Source of the DNA: Zopfochytrium polystomum
Taxonomy: Eukaryota; Chytridiomycota; Chytridiomycetes; Chytridiales; Chytridiaceae
Assembly (NCBI GenBank): GCA_025765615.1
Contig: JAIVFJ010000261.1
Coordinates: forward strand, 21,581 to 85,580
Length of the DNA: 64,000 nt
Direction: 5' to 3'
Position numbers and translations under genes: made by a program. This document shows positions 43,801 to 52,447 of the stretch, piece by piece (the stretch's first letter is position 1; the number at the start of each line of letters is the position of its first letter). A model generated the notes under the pieces. The model was not told the origin of the DNA. It searched no databases and saw only the letters and a program-made list of their open reading frames with translations.

Positions 43801-44528
43801 AGGATGATTGGCCCACCCTCCTTCCACTGGCAGAATTTGCTCTCAACAATTCTCTCCACTCAAGCACCCAGCTATCTCCTTTCTTTGCAACCTATGGCTT
43901 CAATCCAAGAGGAGATCTTCTGGGACAAGAGACCCTATCCAATGTCCAAGCTCCTGCTGCGGCTTCACACTTACATAAGCTCAAGATCATCAGCAGCTTC
44001 CTGGACTCCACCCTGAAGCAAGCCCAAGAAGATGCCTCAAGATTTGCCAACACTCACAGAATGGACCATGACCTTGCTGTGGGTCAGCAAGTTTGGCTTC
44101 TGAGGAAGAACTTGCAGACCAAAAGACCAAGTCCCAAGCTAGACAACCTCAAGTTGGGTCCTTTCAAGATCTTGGAGCAAATCAATCCAGTCACCTTCAA
44201 GCTGGATCTCCCTGCATCCATGAAGATCCACCCAGTTTTCCATGTCAGCCTTTTAGAGAAGTTTGTGGCCAATTCCATTCCAGGCAGAGTTGTTCCTCCT
44301 CTTCCTCCAGTTGAGGTAGAAGGTGAAGAGGAATTTGAGGTTGAACAAATCTTGGATGCCAAGTGGTTTGGAAGAACACTCAAGTTCCTTGTTAAGTGGA
44401 AAGGTTACTCAGATGCTGACAACACCTGGGAGCCTGAGTCAAACCTCACTCACTGCCAAGACCTTCTGCTCGAGTTCAAGACCAGGTACCCCACCAAGTT
44501 GCAGAAGAGGCCTAAAAGGGGGAGATGA
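40761..44528 (+). CDS. Pol polyprotein of the chromovirus (PR-RT-RH-IN-chromodomain)
   Basis: In the -1 frame relative to gag, overlapping it by 133 nt, so probably made by -1 frameshifting; no textbook slippery heptamer is obvious. Domains in order: protease (ALIDSGSSCNIID), reverse transcriptase (FSKIDLRGAYN, VMPFGLTNAPAIFQ, VIVYLDDILVFS), RNase H (LETDASDYALGAVLSQ, HDKELLAIVEA), integrase with HHCC finger (HPGEHKTY...CETCQRN) and DDE core (SMDFIVKLP, IVSDRGPQF, YHPQTDGQTER), and a C-terminal chromodomain (EVEQILDAKWF, FLVKWKGY, NTWEPESNL). The chromodomain would steer integration to particular chromatin. The frame is open throughout, ending in the purine tract. Confidence 0.95.
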   Translation, partial: GSSEPRGENKEGPAGTVFLLWLQGACCQGLPKEEAPKLPGPGSLRGNSLDPPPSCPCFITTTSTTNTSDSKPHQLTMDVKIQLSPKSTITTKALIDSGSSCNIIDATLAKSCAIPTIKKSTPLKVHFANHALFKEISHETRLNLHIQDFPPSMVNLEVLDLGSPTFSVILGLPWLQAQNPDIDWVTGQVQPPPIGTVTQNSSQAPKSHALKPLIQDSQPAKTQVPQFTVHSQDSSRAHRAHSHGQDSSSQNPQSRIQVPQFTVHIQDSSSTAHSLCQEQNSQSKIQESQFPVKNSSPTAEEHNNLDPSDLLLASKLPKEYLPYADVFSKTKADLLPAQRPYDCEIPLKDETCSPPFKPLYHLSPPEAKALQEYIEEMLNKGFIQPSKSPAGAPIFFVKKKDGGLRPCVDYRDLNEMTVKNRYPLPLISELLDKLSHARIFSKIDLRGAYNLVRIKPQDQWKTAFRCKYGHFEYLVMPFGLTNAPAIFQGMMNDIFRDILDLFVIVYLDDILVFSSDTASHMGHVKTVLERLRQHHLYAKLEKCEFHKTSIEFLGFIVSDKGISMAPDKIQTILEWKAPNSIKDVQSFLGFCNFYRTFIANYSAIAKPLTDLTKKTTKFEWTPAAEQAWLALKTATTSAPLLKHVDPLLPFTLETDASDYALGAVLSQPSSQDPSAPLHPVAYYSRKLNSAECNYTVHDKELLAIVEAFKFWRHYLAGSKGISVYSDHKNLTFFRARRLLKQRHARWAELLSEYDFKLCYSPGHLNTVADALSRRTDLAPEGGDGFTPPSKTHLSLLPDSVWAHAISKDPKPHKIQISQEEEKLEILKTRHDAATAGHPGEHKTYELVSRDFYWPGMRKYIKNYVSSCETCQRNKSSRHKPYGLLEPLPIAISPWSSISMDFIVKLPPSHGFDSILVVICRRTKLAHFIPCTENIDAQGTADLFLQHIFRLHGLPQSIVSDRGPQFRSQFWKALTAALGIKSQLSTAYHPQTDGQTERTNQTLEQYLRCYVSYQQDDWPTLLPLAEFALNNSLHSSTQLSPFFATYGFNPRGDLLGQETLSNVQAPAAASHLHKLKIISSFLDSTLKQAQEDASRFANTHRMDHDLAVGQQVWLLRKNLQTKRPSPKLDNLKLGPFKILEQINPVTFKLDLPASMKIHPVFHVSLLEKFVANSIPGRVVPPLPPVEVEGEEEFEVEQILDAKWFGRTLKFLVKWKGYSDADNTWEPESNLTHCQDLLLEFKTRYPTKLQKRPKRGR

Positions 44529-44881
44529 TGTTATGAATCACCCTCTGGAAACCTCTGGAACCTTCTAGAACATTCCTTCATGGAACCTTCTGGAACCTTC
44601 TGGAACCTTCTAGAACATTCCTTCATGGAACCTTGTGGAACCTTCTGGAACCTTCTTTGCTTTCCTGACTTGTCTTGTTGTCATTGGTATCATTGGTATC
44701 ATTGTATTACTAATTGCTCTTTCTGGAACTTTCTTGGAGTCTTGACAAGGAACACTCTCAAAAGGTATAAAAGGGGGATGGGGGACCTGTCCCATCCCTC
44801 AAGTGAATTATTGTTTCCAATACAATCATCACTCCTCTCAGTTCCTTGTCTGCCTTGTCCTGTCCTGCCCTGTTCCTGACA
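44529..44881 (+). repeat. 3' LTR of the chromovirus
   Basis: 353 bp, same ends as the 5' LTR and no differences noticed on reading. The target duplication ATCAT follows at 44882-44886. Confidence 0.93.
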
Positions 44882-45676
44882 ATCATGGAGCATTTCTTGG
44901 CATCAGCTGCCAAGAAAGATGGAGGAGATGGAGAGAGCTGGTTGGTGCAAAGAGGAAGACAGTCACTCACAGCCACAAAAGAAAAGAGAGACACACACAG
45001 AGACAACAAACAAACAAATAAATAAAAGATAAAACAGTAAAAACAGGAAAAACAGGATAAACTACTAATTGAAAAAATAAGTAAAAATCATCAATAAAGA
45101 AAGGAGAAAAAACCCTATGATCTCATACCCTTTCATTAGGCCTTTCATCATGGTAGCTTATGATGCAGCTCTGTGTTAGCTCTGTGTACACCTGGACTCT
45201 GTACTTCTACCCACTGAAGCACATCATCCTAATCCATTTCCAAAAGTGAGGGGGGCAAGGCTTAGTCATTGTGCAGAACTTAGCATTTCTGCATCATTCA
45301 GTTAGTGACTGCCAGCATGTCTCGAACTTAGCACCTTTCCCATTGAAGGGAGCGCTCTACACCACTGAGCTAGAGGGCCTCTGGCCAGTAGTGCAGAGCG
45401 GCCTGAGCCATTCGGCCTGCAACTTAGTGCGTAATAATAACATGAATAATATACATGGCCGCGGCTAAGAGACAGTCCAAATCTCAGTGGTTCGGCTTGC
45501 AGGGACAATAATAACCCATGAAAATAATAAGAAATGGGGTCCAGCCGTGTTACGTCACTTTCGTGAAACGTTGTTTGGTCAAGTCAAATTGATAATCCTC
45601 ACAATTTATCAGTTAAAAAAGCGGGGTATACTCTTTTTATTTGAGGTCGCAGGCTCAACAGCCTGTCGTCCTCACA
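44882..45676. repeat. R1 dispersed repeat, copy 2, second part
   Basis: Continues R1 from the chromovirus to CCTCACA near 45676, matching about 4215-4941. On the minus strand 45381-45300 is a tRNA-like head with A box TAGCTCAGTGG and B box AGTTCGAGAC, as in a tRNA-derived SINE, but its T-arm does not fold well. Confidence 0.72.
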
Positions 45677-45687
45677 AATGCCCCTGA

Positions 45688-47098
45688 CGATTTCAAAGCA
45701 TCGTTCCTCTTGGAAGACTGGTCACTGCACACTGACCACTGGACAGACTTTGGTTGATTTGAAATGCTTCTGAAGATTTCAAATCATTTCCCTCTCTATG
45801 GGGAGACCAGTTGCTTGCACACTGGGCTCCACACAGAGTTTGGTTGATTTGAAATGCTCTGAATATTTCAAATCACCCTCCCTCTGTGGAACGGGGTTTA
45901 CAACACCTCCCCAGAGCAACAAAACAGGAACAAGTGGTCAACCTCCCTGCAGGAGTATAAATTGGGCAGAGTTTTATTATTGAAAAAAAGGCACTCTCAC
46001 TCCAATTGCCAGTCCCTGTCTAAAACAAGCTCTCTTTACCCTCTTGCCGTAGGTTGCTTGCAAAGCTGGCTCCCTTGTGCAAGTTCTTGATTCAAGCCTC
46101 AGTTTTTCAACCCTTCCACCTTCTTGCGACACTGCCTCCACTCACGTCGTCACCTTCTACACTGCAACTTCAACATCCTGCCACTTGTGATCCCACGCCC
46201 TTGCAACATAGGAGGCTCCTGTAGGTGTTTGTGTGGAAAGACAGCATACTGACTTCTTATGGAGACTGCGTGTCCTGCTGTGCCTGTTCCAGGTGTAAAC
46301 AGTCTACTCTGAGTGAGTGAGTGGAAGGAGCAAATGAAGTGGAGATATGTGTTTGTGGGTGTCCTTCTCCCCAACTTGGAGAGAAAGTGAAAAAAAAACT
46401 CTGTTATGAATTATTGATACATGATGATGATATACACAGTTGCTAGGCAAGCGTGACCGGCACAGGGTAAAAACCTCTCCTATATTATCTGCTTGAGCAG
46501 AGGAGGAGGAAAACTGTTGACACCAGGTTTCTGTTCCACTTAATACTCAGAGTGTGAGACTACACCAAGGTCTCAGTGATAAAGTCTAGGGATTTTATTC
46601 GCAAAAACAAGCGTACCTGCCATAAAACTGCAAGGATCGGGACCCCTATTATTGCTCCCAGTTCTTTAGTTTCCAAGGCGTTATCAAAGCGTATTTGCAG
46701 CTAACCCATCTTTATGAATGGGCCTGCTTTTACTACTTTCGTCTTAACAGTTTCCGTTGCGCCAAGGTTGTCTCAACACATTTTCTTTTTCGGTGACTAA
46801 TGGAGACTGCCTGACTGCCTAGGGATGGGGTGCCTGACAGGCTCTACGCCAAGCCCGCCTAATTTATTATTTATTTTCGGCACTTGTACATACACGCATA
46901 GGGTTGGGGGGACTTAGAGCATTTGCAGTGGATGATCCAAGTCAGGGGGTTGACTTGTCAATTTTCTCTCTCTCTGTTTTTGGGCCATTTCTCTTTTTCC
47001 GTTTTTCTTCAATCGTTTCTGCATGCGAGTTCCCTGCAGGCGACCTTCTGACCCCTACATGGTCGACTCCCTTCTCTCTCCCCCCCGTTGCTGGCAAC
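45688..47098. other. Imperfect tandem repeat and intergenic sequence
   Basis: From 45688 to about 45890 a unit of about 95 bp, with GATTTCAAA...GGTTGATTTGAAATGCTCTGAA, is present twice and partly a third time, followed by TATAAATTGGGC near 45956. It could be the upstream part of another LTR. The remainder to 47098 has no gene I can support. Confidence 0.45.
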
Positions 47099-47406
47099 TG
47101 TTATGAATCACCCTCTGGAAACCTCTGGAACCTTCTAGAACATTCCTTCATGGAACCTTGTGGAACCTTCTGGAACCTTCTTTGCTTTCCTGACTTGTCT
47201 TGTTGTCATTGGTATCAATGGTATCATTGTATTACTAATTGCTCTTTCTGGAACTTTCTTTGAGTCTTGACAAGGAACACTCTCAAAAGGTATAAAAGGG
47301 GGATGGGGGACCTGTCCCATCCCTCAAGTGAATTATTGTTTCCAATACAATCATCACTCCTCTCAGTTCCTTGTCTGCCTTGTCCTGTCCTGCCATGTTC
47401 CTGACA
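47099..47406 (+). mobile_element. Solo LTR of the chromovirus family
   Basis: 308 bp, TGTTATG...CTGACA, flanked by the 5-bp duplication GCAAC (47094-47098 and 47407-47411). Compared with the full element it lacks one 45-bp unit of the TTCTGGAACC array and has a few substitutions, so it is an older copy reduced by LTR-LTR recombination. Confidence 0.92.
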
Positions 47407-47411
47407 GCAAC

Positions 47412-48436
47412 GACGAGGGCTCCCGCAGCACCGTCTGCGACAAGGGGCGCTAGGTTGGGCCCTGTCCGTCCCGTCGCTATTAACGCTCTTGTTGTATTTG
47501 AGAGTAGGTTCCTGAGATAAAACCCCCCGTTTCCCTCTTCTCTCTCTTTATTCCGCAGTTGTGTTGCGCCCTCAGGAGTGTCCTTCTGGTTCCCCTTGCA
47601 TCAGCCTGCAGCCACACAAGTAATCAGTGCTCCGGCACCGATCCTTCAAAGGATTGTCCCTCTGAATGTTCATTCTTTGTGTTTGAGACCCCTGTTAGAC
47701 AGATCAGTAGAGATACTTTGTGGACTAGGCAAGTAGTAGGCAAGTAGTGACACCCCCAAGACAACAGCCCAATAAAGTTAGTTTTAGCCTATTATTTGCT
47801 TTCCCTCACTCTAGGGCCCAGATCCCAGGTCAAAGGTGTGAGTATTGTCTCACAGGAGTATTTGTCATCAGCGCAAGCCACCACCCAGGTCTGCATTGGT
47901 GGTGGCTTGCTCTCCCATGGGCATCATGAGAACGACAACTGACAGTCACAATAGGTTCGGGTCCGTCTTGTGCCTCTTGCTGCTAGCCAGTCAGTTCCAC
48001 CCAACACCAGGAAATTTGCCCAGAAATTCTGTATGAAATTTGAAACTGTGCATCAGCCACACTCCTAACACTTTCTTGGAGAAAGCAGTTTCAACAGCAA
48101 TTTGTGTGCAGAACATTTTCCAGGCATTTGTACCGAAGCGACTACGGGTTCACAGTTGTTTGTATTGCTCTGGCTGCACACGGGACACTCCAAAAACTAA
48201 ACTGGAAGAAAAAGGAAAAGGAAAAAAGGAAAAAGTGAACCCAATCGAAGAAGAGCAGCGAGCGTATTTTTTACATCCCATTTCATTTGCCAAAAGGTGC
48301 AGATCTGGCACTCAGCCTCTTTATCTGCGTAATGCTTACAAATAAGATGCGCCCAGCTCCTGCAAGCAAGGCTTGGAATGTCACAGCTTCACAGCAAGTT
48401 TCACCATTAATGTTAGGTGATCTCTGCACAGTAATT
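47412..48436. other. No supportable gene
   Basis: Short frames only, none with a motif. GGTGGTGGCTTGC and its reverse complement (47876-47910) form a short inverted repeat. Confidence 0.5.
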
Positions 48437-48508
48437 GGGGGTATATATCAGTGGTAGATAGCTCGCTTCGCATGCGAGATGCCCAGGGTTCGATCCCCTG
48501 TGCCTCCA
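48437..48508 (+). tRNA. tRNA-Ala (CGC), altered D-arm
   Basis: 72 nt: acceptor GGGGGTA/TGCCTCC, anticodon arm CTCGC-TTCGCAT-GCGAG (CGC), T-arm CAGGGTTCGATCCCCTG. The D-stem is TATC/GATA in place of the usual GCTC/GAGC: four changes that preserve pairing. The A box is thereby weakened (TATATCAGTGG). It may be functional or a covarying relic. Confidence 0.8.
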
Positions 48509-48939
48509 CAGTGTTCGTGACGTGCAGTGGAGAAGGATCTGTTCGGGAGATGCAATCATTCCAAACATATTCTTTGGCCACGCTCCCGAGGATTACTAAT
48601 GTGTAGCCCGCAAGGTTCAACCTTACTTTTCTCCCTTTTTCAATAACTGAAGTGATTCGATCGGTTTTCAAAACCGAAAGGTTTGGGCACCCCCCCTGGG
48701 TCTGTTCCCTGGCTGGAAGGTCCACAAATCCAAGAAAACTGCTAAGAATTTATTTAATTTAAATTTGTGTTCATCATGTACAGTACTTGCCAAAAGAGTG
48801 GCAAGGGCCGCTTGGCTGCAGCCACACCAAAAGAACCACCACGCTCACAAACAAAAACCCACTTACACCAAGAATCAAAGTAAATTAAACATACATAAAC
48901 ATTTTAATATTGATTGTGTCTTGCCAATTGGACAAGTGC

Positions 48940-49330
48940 CCGCGCATGGTCGAGACGAATGCAAATCCCTGCATCCTCGCAATCGCGACTTGCGCCTACA
49001 TGCACTCACGGTGCCATCGCTACACTATAGCGTGCCTCTTCTGTCTGTCGCGGATCCAGTCGGCGTACCTCCTTAGCAATTCCTCGAAATCCTCGAGTTC
49101 TTCAAAACGTCGCCTTCCTCGCGACCGCTTTTGACAAGCTCATCAATAGAGCGCCATCAACAACACAGATTCGGTGAAGATCCTTCAATGGCGGAAGGAG
49201 AGCGGGCTGGAGGTTCGGTGCGCGGTGCTGCGGTGGTGGAAGGACAGCGGGTTGCCTCTCAAGTGCAGAAAGCTGCGCATAATGGACATCGCCTCTGCAA
49301 GAGGCGATCCGTTCTTCCAGCGGCCTCGAG
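48940..49330 (+). pseudogene. WWKDSGL-repeat protein relic next to tRNA-Ser
   Basis: First a stretch homologous to the N-terminal relic at 5348-5660 (ATCAYMHSRCHRYTIACLF), then in other frames VKILQWRKESGLEVR and VLRWWKDSGLPLK, two degraded repeat units. Several frame changes. Confidence 0.55.
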
Positions 49331-49445
49331 GAATAGGAACATAGCAATGAACCTCGCCAGCTCAAATCGCCATTTTGCAGAGGTGTTTGGACGCCACTCT
49401 GTGTCGGATGGTTCTGATGAGAGAAGCACAATTTACCATCACACA

Positions 49446-49527
49446 CGACAACGGCAGGACTCGAACCTGCGCACCCAGAGAGTAACAGATTTCGAGTCTG
49501 TCGCCTTAACCGCTCGGCCACGTTGTC
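49446..49527 (-). tRNA. tRNA-Ser (CGA), third copy
   Basis: 82 nt, same sequence as 5145-5226 across acceptor, anticodon CGA and long variable arm. Confidence 0.94.
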
Positions 49528-49677
49528 GCTATGCTTCTACTGACCCAGCAGCCTCTATATAACAACAGTGGAATGGTTTCTGTTCGAATAATGACGGACT
49601 GACAGCAAAAATGGAAGAAAAGAAAGTATTGATGAACTTCGGTCCCCTGATTACCCTACTTGCACCCACTGCTACAT

Positions 49678-50863
49678 TCACTTGAGGTGCGCGCCGTTGA
49701 TCTGGTCCTCAATCTCCATCAAGTACGCGTTGCCCTGGAACCAGCCAGAATACTCGCTCCCAACCTGTCGCCACGTAAACTCCCTCTCCGCCTCCTCAAT
49801 CTCCTTTGCCTTCCACCCCTCCGCTCCACCCTTCGCGGCCTCCACCCCGTCGACCATCAACTGCATCTTACAAAGCCCCTCGAGCGTCACGAACCAAAAC
49901 ACCGCAGCCTCCAGCGTCGTCCCAACCGTAAGCAATCCGTGGTTCTGCATGATGACGGCTTTCCCGTCGTCGCCGAGGGCGTCGGCGATGCGTAGCGCCT
50001 CGGTGTCGGAGAGCACCACGCCCTTGAAGTTGGCGTAGACTTTGAGGCCGCGGTGGAAGGCGCAGCCGTCCTGGGTCGTGATGGGAAGCGGGCGGCCAAA
50101 GACGGAGAAGGCGCGGCCGTAAGGGGTGTGCGCGTGGCAGGCGGCGGTTACGTCGGGACGCGCCGCGTGAATTTTGGAGTGGATCTCGAAGGCCTGGATG
50201 AAGTGGTGGTGACGGAAAGACGGTGTAAGTGTGATTTCAACGCATCCACGAAGCACCAGATGAGGCAATCAAAGCAAAGAGAAAATAGAAATAGAATGGA
50301 ACTTTCATACCGCACGGTTGATGCGCTGGCCTCTGCCCGGCTTGCCGCCCATCACGATCTTGCCCTCGTGGTTGACGAGGACCAGATCCGACACGGTCAT
50401 CATGGAGAACGGCAGGCCGAACGGGTTGACCCAGAAGCAGTCCGTGTACTCCGGGTCACGCACGGTAATGTGGCCAGCAGCTCCCTCGTCTGGAGGCGAA
50501 TACGAGCGTCAAAATGGTTGGTGACAGCGACCACGGCGGCTCAAAGTGTAACAAGGGGCGCGGGGATAGCAAAATACAGGCAAAGCATCCGTCCGCCGAT
50601 GCAACCTCTCCTTGTCGAGACGGTCACCCCACACACCCCAGAAAACCCTCACCGTATCCGTTCCTGCCGAACAGCCTGAAGGCAGCGGCCAGGCGACCCT
50701 TGAGGTGCGCGCGGTGCTCCGCGTGGGTGGCAAAAGTCGGCATCAGCGAGCGGTCCTGTTCAAAGGACTCCGCGCCTTGTTGCACCATGGATGCAAGGTC
50801 GACGTCGGCGGCATTCTTGGAAGTAACGGGACGAACGTGAGAAGGGGCGGCGGTGGCGGCCAT
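49678..50863 (-). CDS. Class II aldolase/adducin-family protein
   Basis: Three exons, 50653-50863, 50311-50489 and 49678-50193, in phase, giving 301 residues. The N-terminus MAATAAPSHVRPVTSKNAAD is followed by the class II fold: [52 protein letters not shown] (metal-binding His pair), ALGDDGKAVIMQNHGLLTVG (third metal His). It resembles the fungal and bacterial class II aldolase-like group rather than a defined fuculose- or ribulose-phosphate aldolase. The substrate cannot be told from sequence. Cytosolic, as no signal is seen. Confidence 0.87.
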
Positions 50864-51001
50864 GTGCAGTGTTGTGTTCGCCTGTTTGTGTGAGTGAGTG
50901 AGTGTGTGTGTATGTGTGTCAGTGAACGTGTTCAGCGTGTGTCGGTTCAGGTATTTATTCGAAGTCTAGACCATTGCCATGATTGCTTTGCTTGGTCGAG
51001 T

Positions 51002-51006
<5 letters not shown>

Positions 51007-51062
<56 letters not shown>
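51007..51062. repeat. (CT)n microsatellite
   Basis: 56 bp of CT repeats, just upstream of the P450 relic. A GT-rich tract precedes the aldolase gene start at 50895-50925. Confidence 0.96.
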
Positions 51063-51067
<5 letters not shown>

Positions 51068-51171
51068 TCAGCATGCTGGCGCGCGCTGCTCCCACCACTG
51101 CTGCTTCTGCAGCGGCTGCTCACCCTCGTCGCGGCACTCGCCGTCGTCAGAACCATCACCATCGTGCCAAT

Positions 51172-51359
51172 ATGAGCCCCGTCGGCGCCGTCGCCGCCGT
51201 TGCTGCCGCCGCCGTGCTCGCCGTCTCGGCAATGGCGTCGCCCGCCTCCGGTTTGTGGTGCAGGATCGCGAGGCGGACGGCGGGCCGAAGACGTATGTCT
51301 TGTCGTCGCTGCTGGCAATGAAGGATGCGGTGCTGATGGCGGATATTGAGCGGCGGTGA
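51172..51359 (+). pseudogene. Internally deleted P450 relic
   Basis: An N-terminal stretch MSPVGAVAAVAAAAVLAVSAMA, like the Ala-rich anchor of the P450 at 52448, is joined out of frame to the P450 C-terminus: FVVQDREADGGPKTY...LAMKDAVLMADIERR, nearly identical to the last 35 residues of that gene. Everything between, including the haem loop, is missing. Confidence 0.7.
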
Positions 51360-51625
51360 CTGAAACTGGGGCCGAATTTGAAGCGAGGTTAAATGAAACT
51401 AATATTTAGCCGGGACGACGAAACGGTTACAACAAAGGAATTGAGTGGCGCAGTCTTGTGAGGCAAACAACTGAGTGCAGGGTGAACGCCAATTCCGCCA
51501 ATTCTCGCCACACACGCTCGCTGCGCGATCGCCACACCATCGCGTTCCTCTTTCTGCTGCGACAGGTCCAGGCGGCGCAGCTGTTTGATCTCACGAAGCA
51601 CTCCGAGAGCAAGTTCGGTTGAAGT

Positions 51626-51840
51626 CCTCGAGCTATTCCGCCGCAACCTTTCGATCGCCTGGACAAGCCGTCAGTAGCGACTCCATGAACAAAGCACAGT
51701 CGGTTGAGATCCTCCAGTGGTGGAAGGACAGCGGGCTGGAGCTGGGGTATACGGAGCGGGCAATGCTGTGAGCCTGCGCGCGAGGGCGGCTGGAGATGCT
51801 GCAGTGGTGGAGGGACAGAGGGTTGCCTCTCAAGTACGAT
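51626..51840 (+). pseudogene. WWKDSGL-repeat relic, plus strand
   Basis: SMNKAQSVEILQWWKDSGLELGYTERAM, then a stop, then LEMLQWWRDRGLPLKYDERS. It breaks off at about 51840, where a minus-strand relic of the same family begins. Confidence 0.6.
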
Positions 51841-52396
51841 GAGAGAAGCGGACTTGGGCATCCCCATAACGGTGTAAATCGACCTCAAACCAGTCCACCG
51901 TGAGGCCGCTGTCCAGCCACCACTGTAAGCTATTAATCTTACCCATCTGGGCGGCGCCTCTTTGAGCCCTAATAGTGAACCTGAGCTTGCGCCCGCTGTT
52001 TTTCCACCACCGGAGGACCTGTACCTCGCCGTGGCGGCTGGCGCTGTCCATCGCGCGAACGTCGTACTTGAATTCAAGCCCGCTGTCCTTCCACCATTGC
52101 AACACGCCGACCCTTCCATTTGCTGAAGCAAGGTTCGCTGCTGTGTTGCTGTACTTGGGTGGCAGTCCACTGTCCCTCCACCACTGCATAACACGAACAT
52201 GGCCTTTGTAGCTGGCTTTGGTAATCGCCGCTTCGTTGTACCTCAACTCCAGGTTACTGTCCTTCCACCAATATCGACCTTGCCGTTCGAAGAGGGCGCC
52301 TCGATGCGTCTGGTGGGCAGATTTGGTTGTTCCGAGTGCTTTGGAGATAGCTCGCCATTTGAAAAGGAGCACAAAAATTGCAATTCGGTGTCTCAC
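51830..52396 (-). pseudogene. WWKDSGL-repeat relic, minus strand
   Basis: An open frame of 188 residues with five units (YWWKDSNLELRYN, VMQWWRDSGLPPKYS, VLQWWKDSGLEFKYD, VLRWWKNSGRKLRFT, LQWWLDSGLTVDWF). The N-terminus before the first repeat does not match other members, and the usual C-terminal tail is absent, so it is a fragment. Confidence 0.6.
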
Positions 52397-52447
52397 GTGG
52401 CTCAGTCGAGAGAAGCAAGCCGCAAAAAGGCTATATCAGATACCAGG

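Larger units (their letters stand above)
39577..44881 (+). mobile_element. Complete Ty3/gypsy chromovirus, self-priming (Tf1/sushi type)
   Basis: 5,305 bp flanked by the 5-bp duplication ATCAT (39572-39576 and 44882-44886), within R1 copy 2. LTRs 39577-39929 and 44529-44881 are both 353 bp, begin TGTTATG, end CTGACA and look identical, so insertion is recent. Gag and pol are open. A purine tract (AAAAGGGGGAGATGA) abuts the 3' LTR. The primer-binding site is complementary to the predicted 5' end of the element's own RNA rather than to a tRNA. A solo LTR of the family is at 47099-47406. Confidence 0.95.

Noticed and set aside
45300..45381. Functional tRNA on the minus strand in R1 copy 2
   Set aside because: A and B boxes are present, but the T-stem and acceptor do not pair; a tRNA-derived repeat head is more likely.
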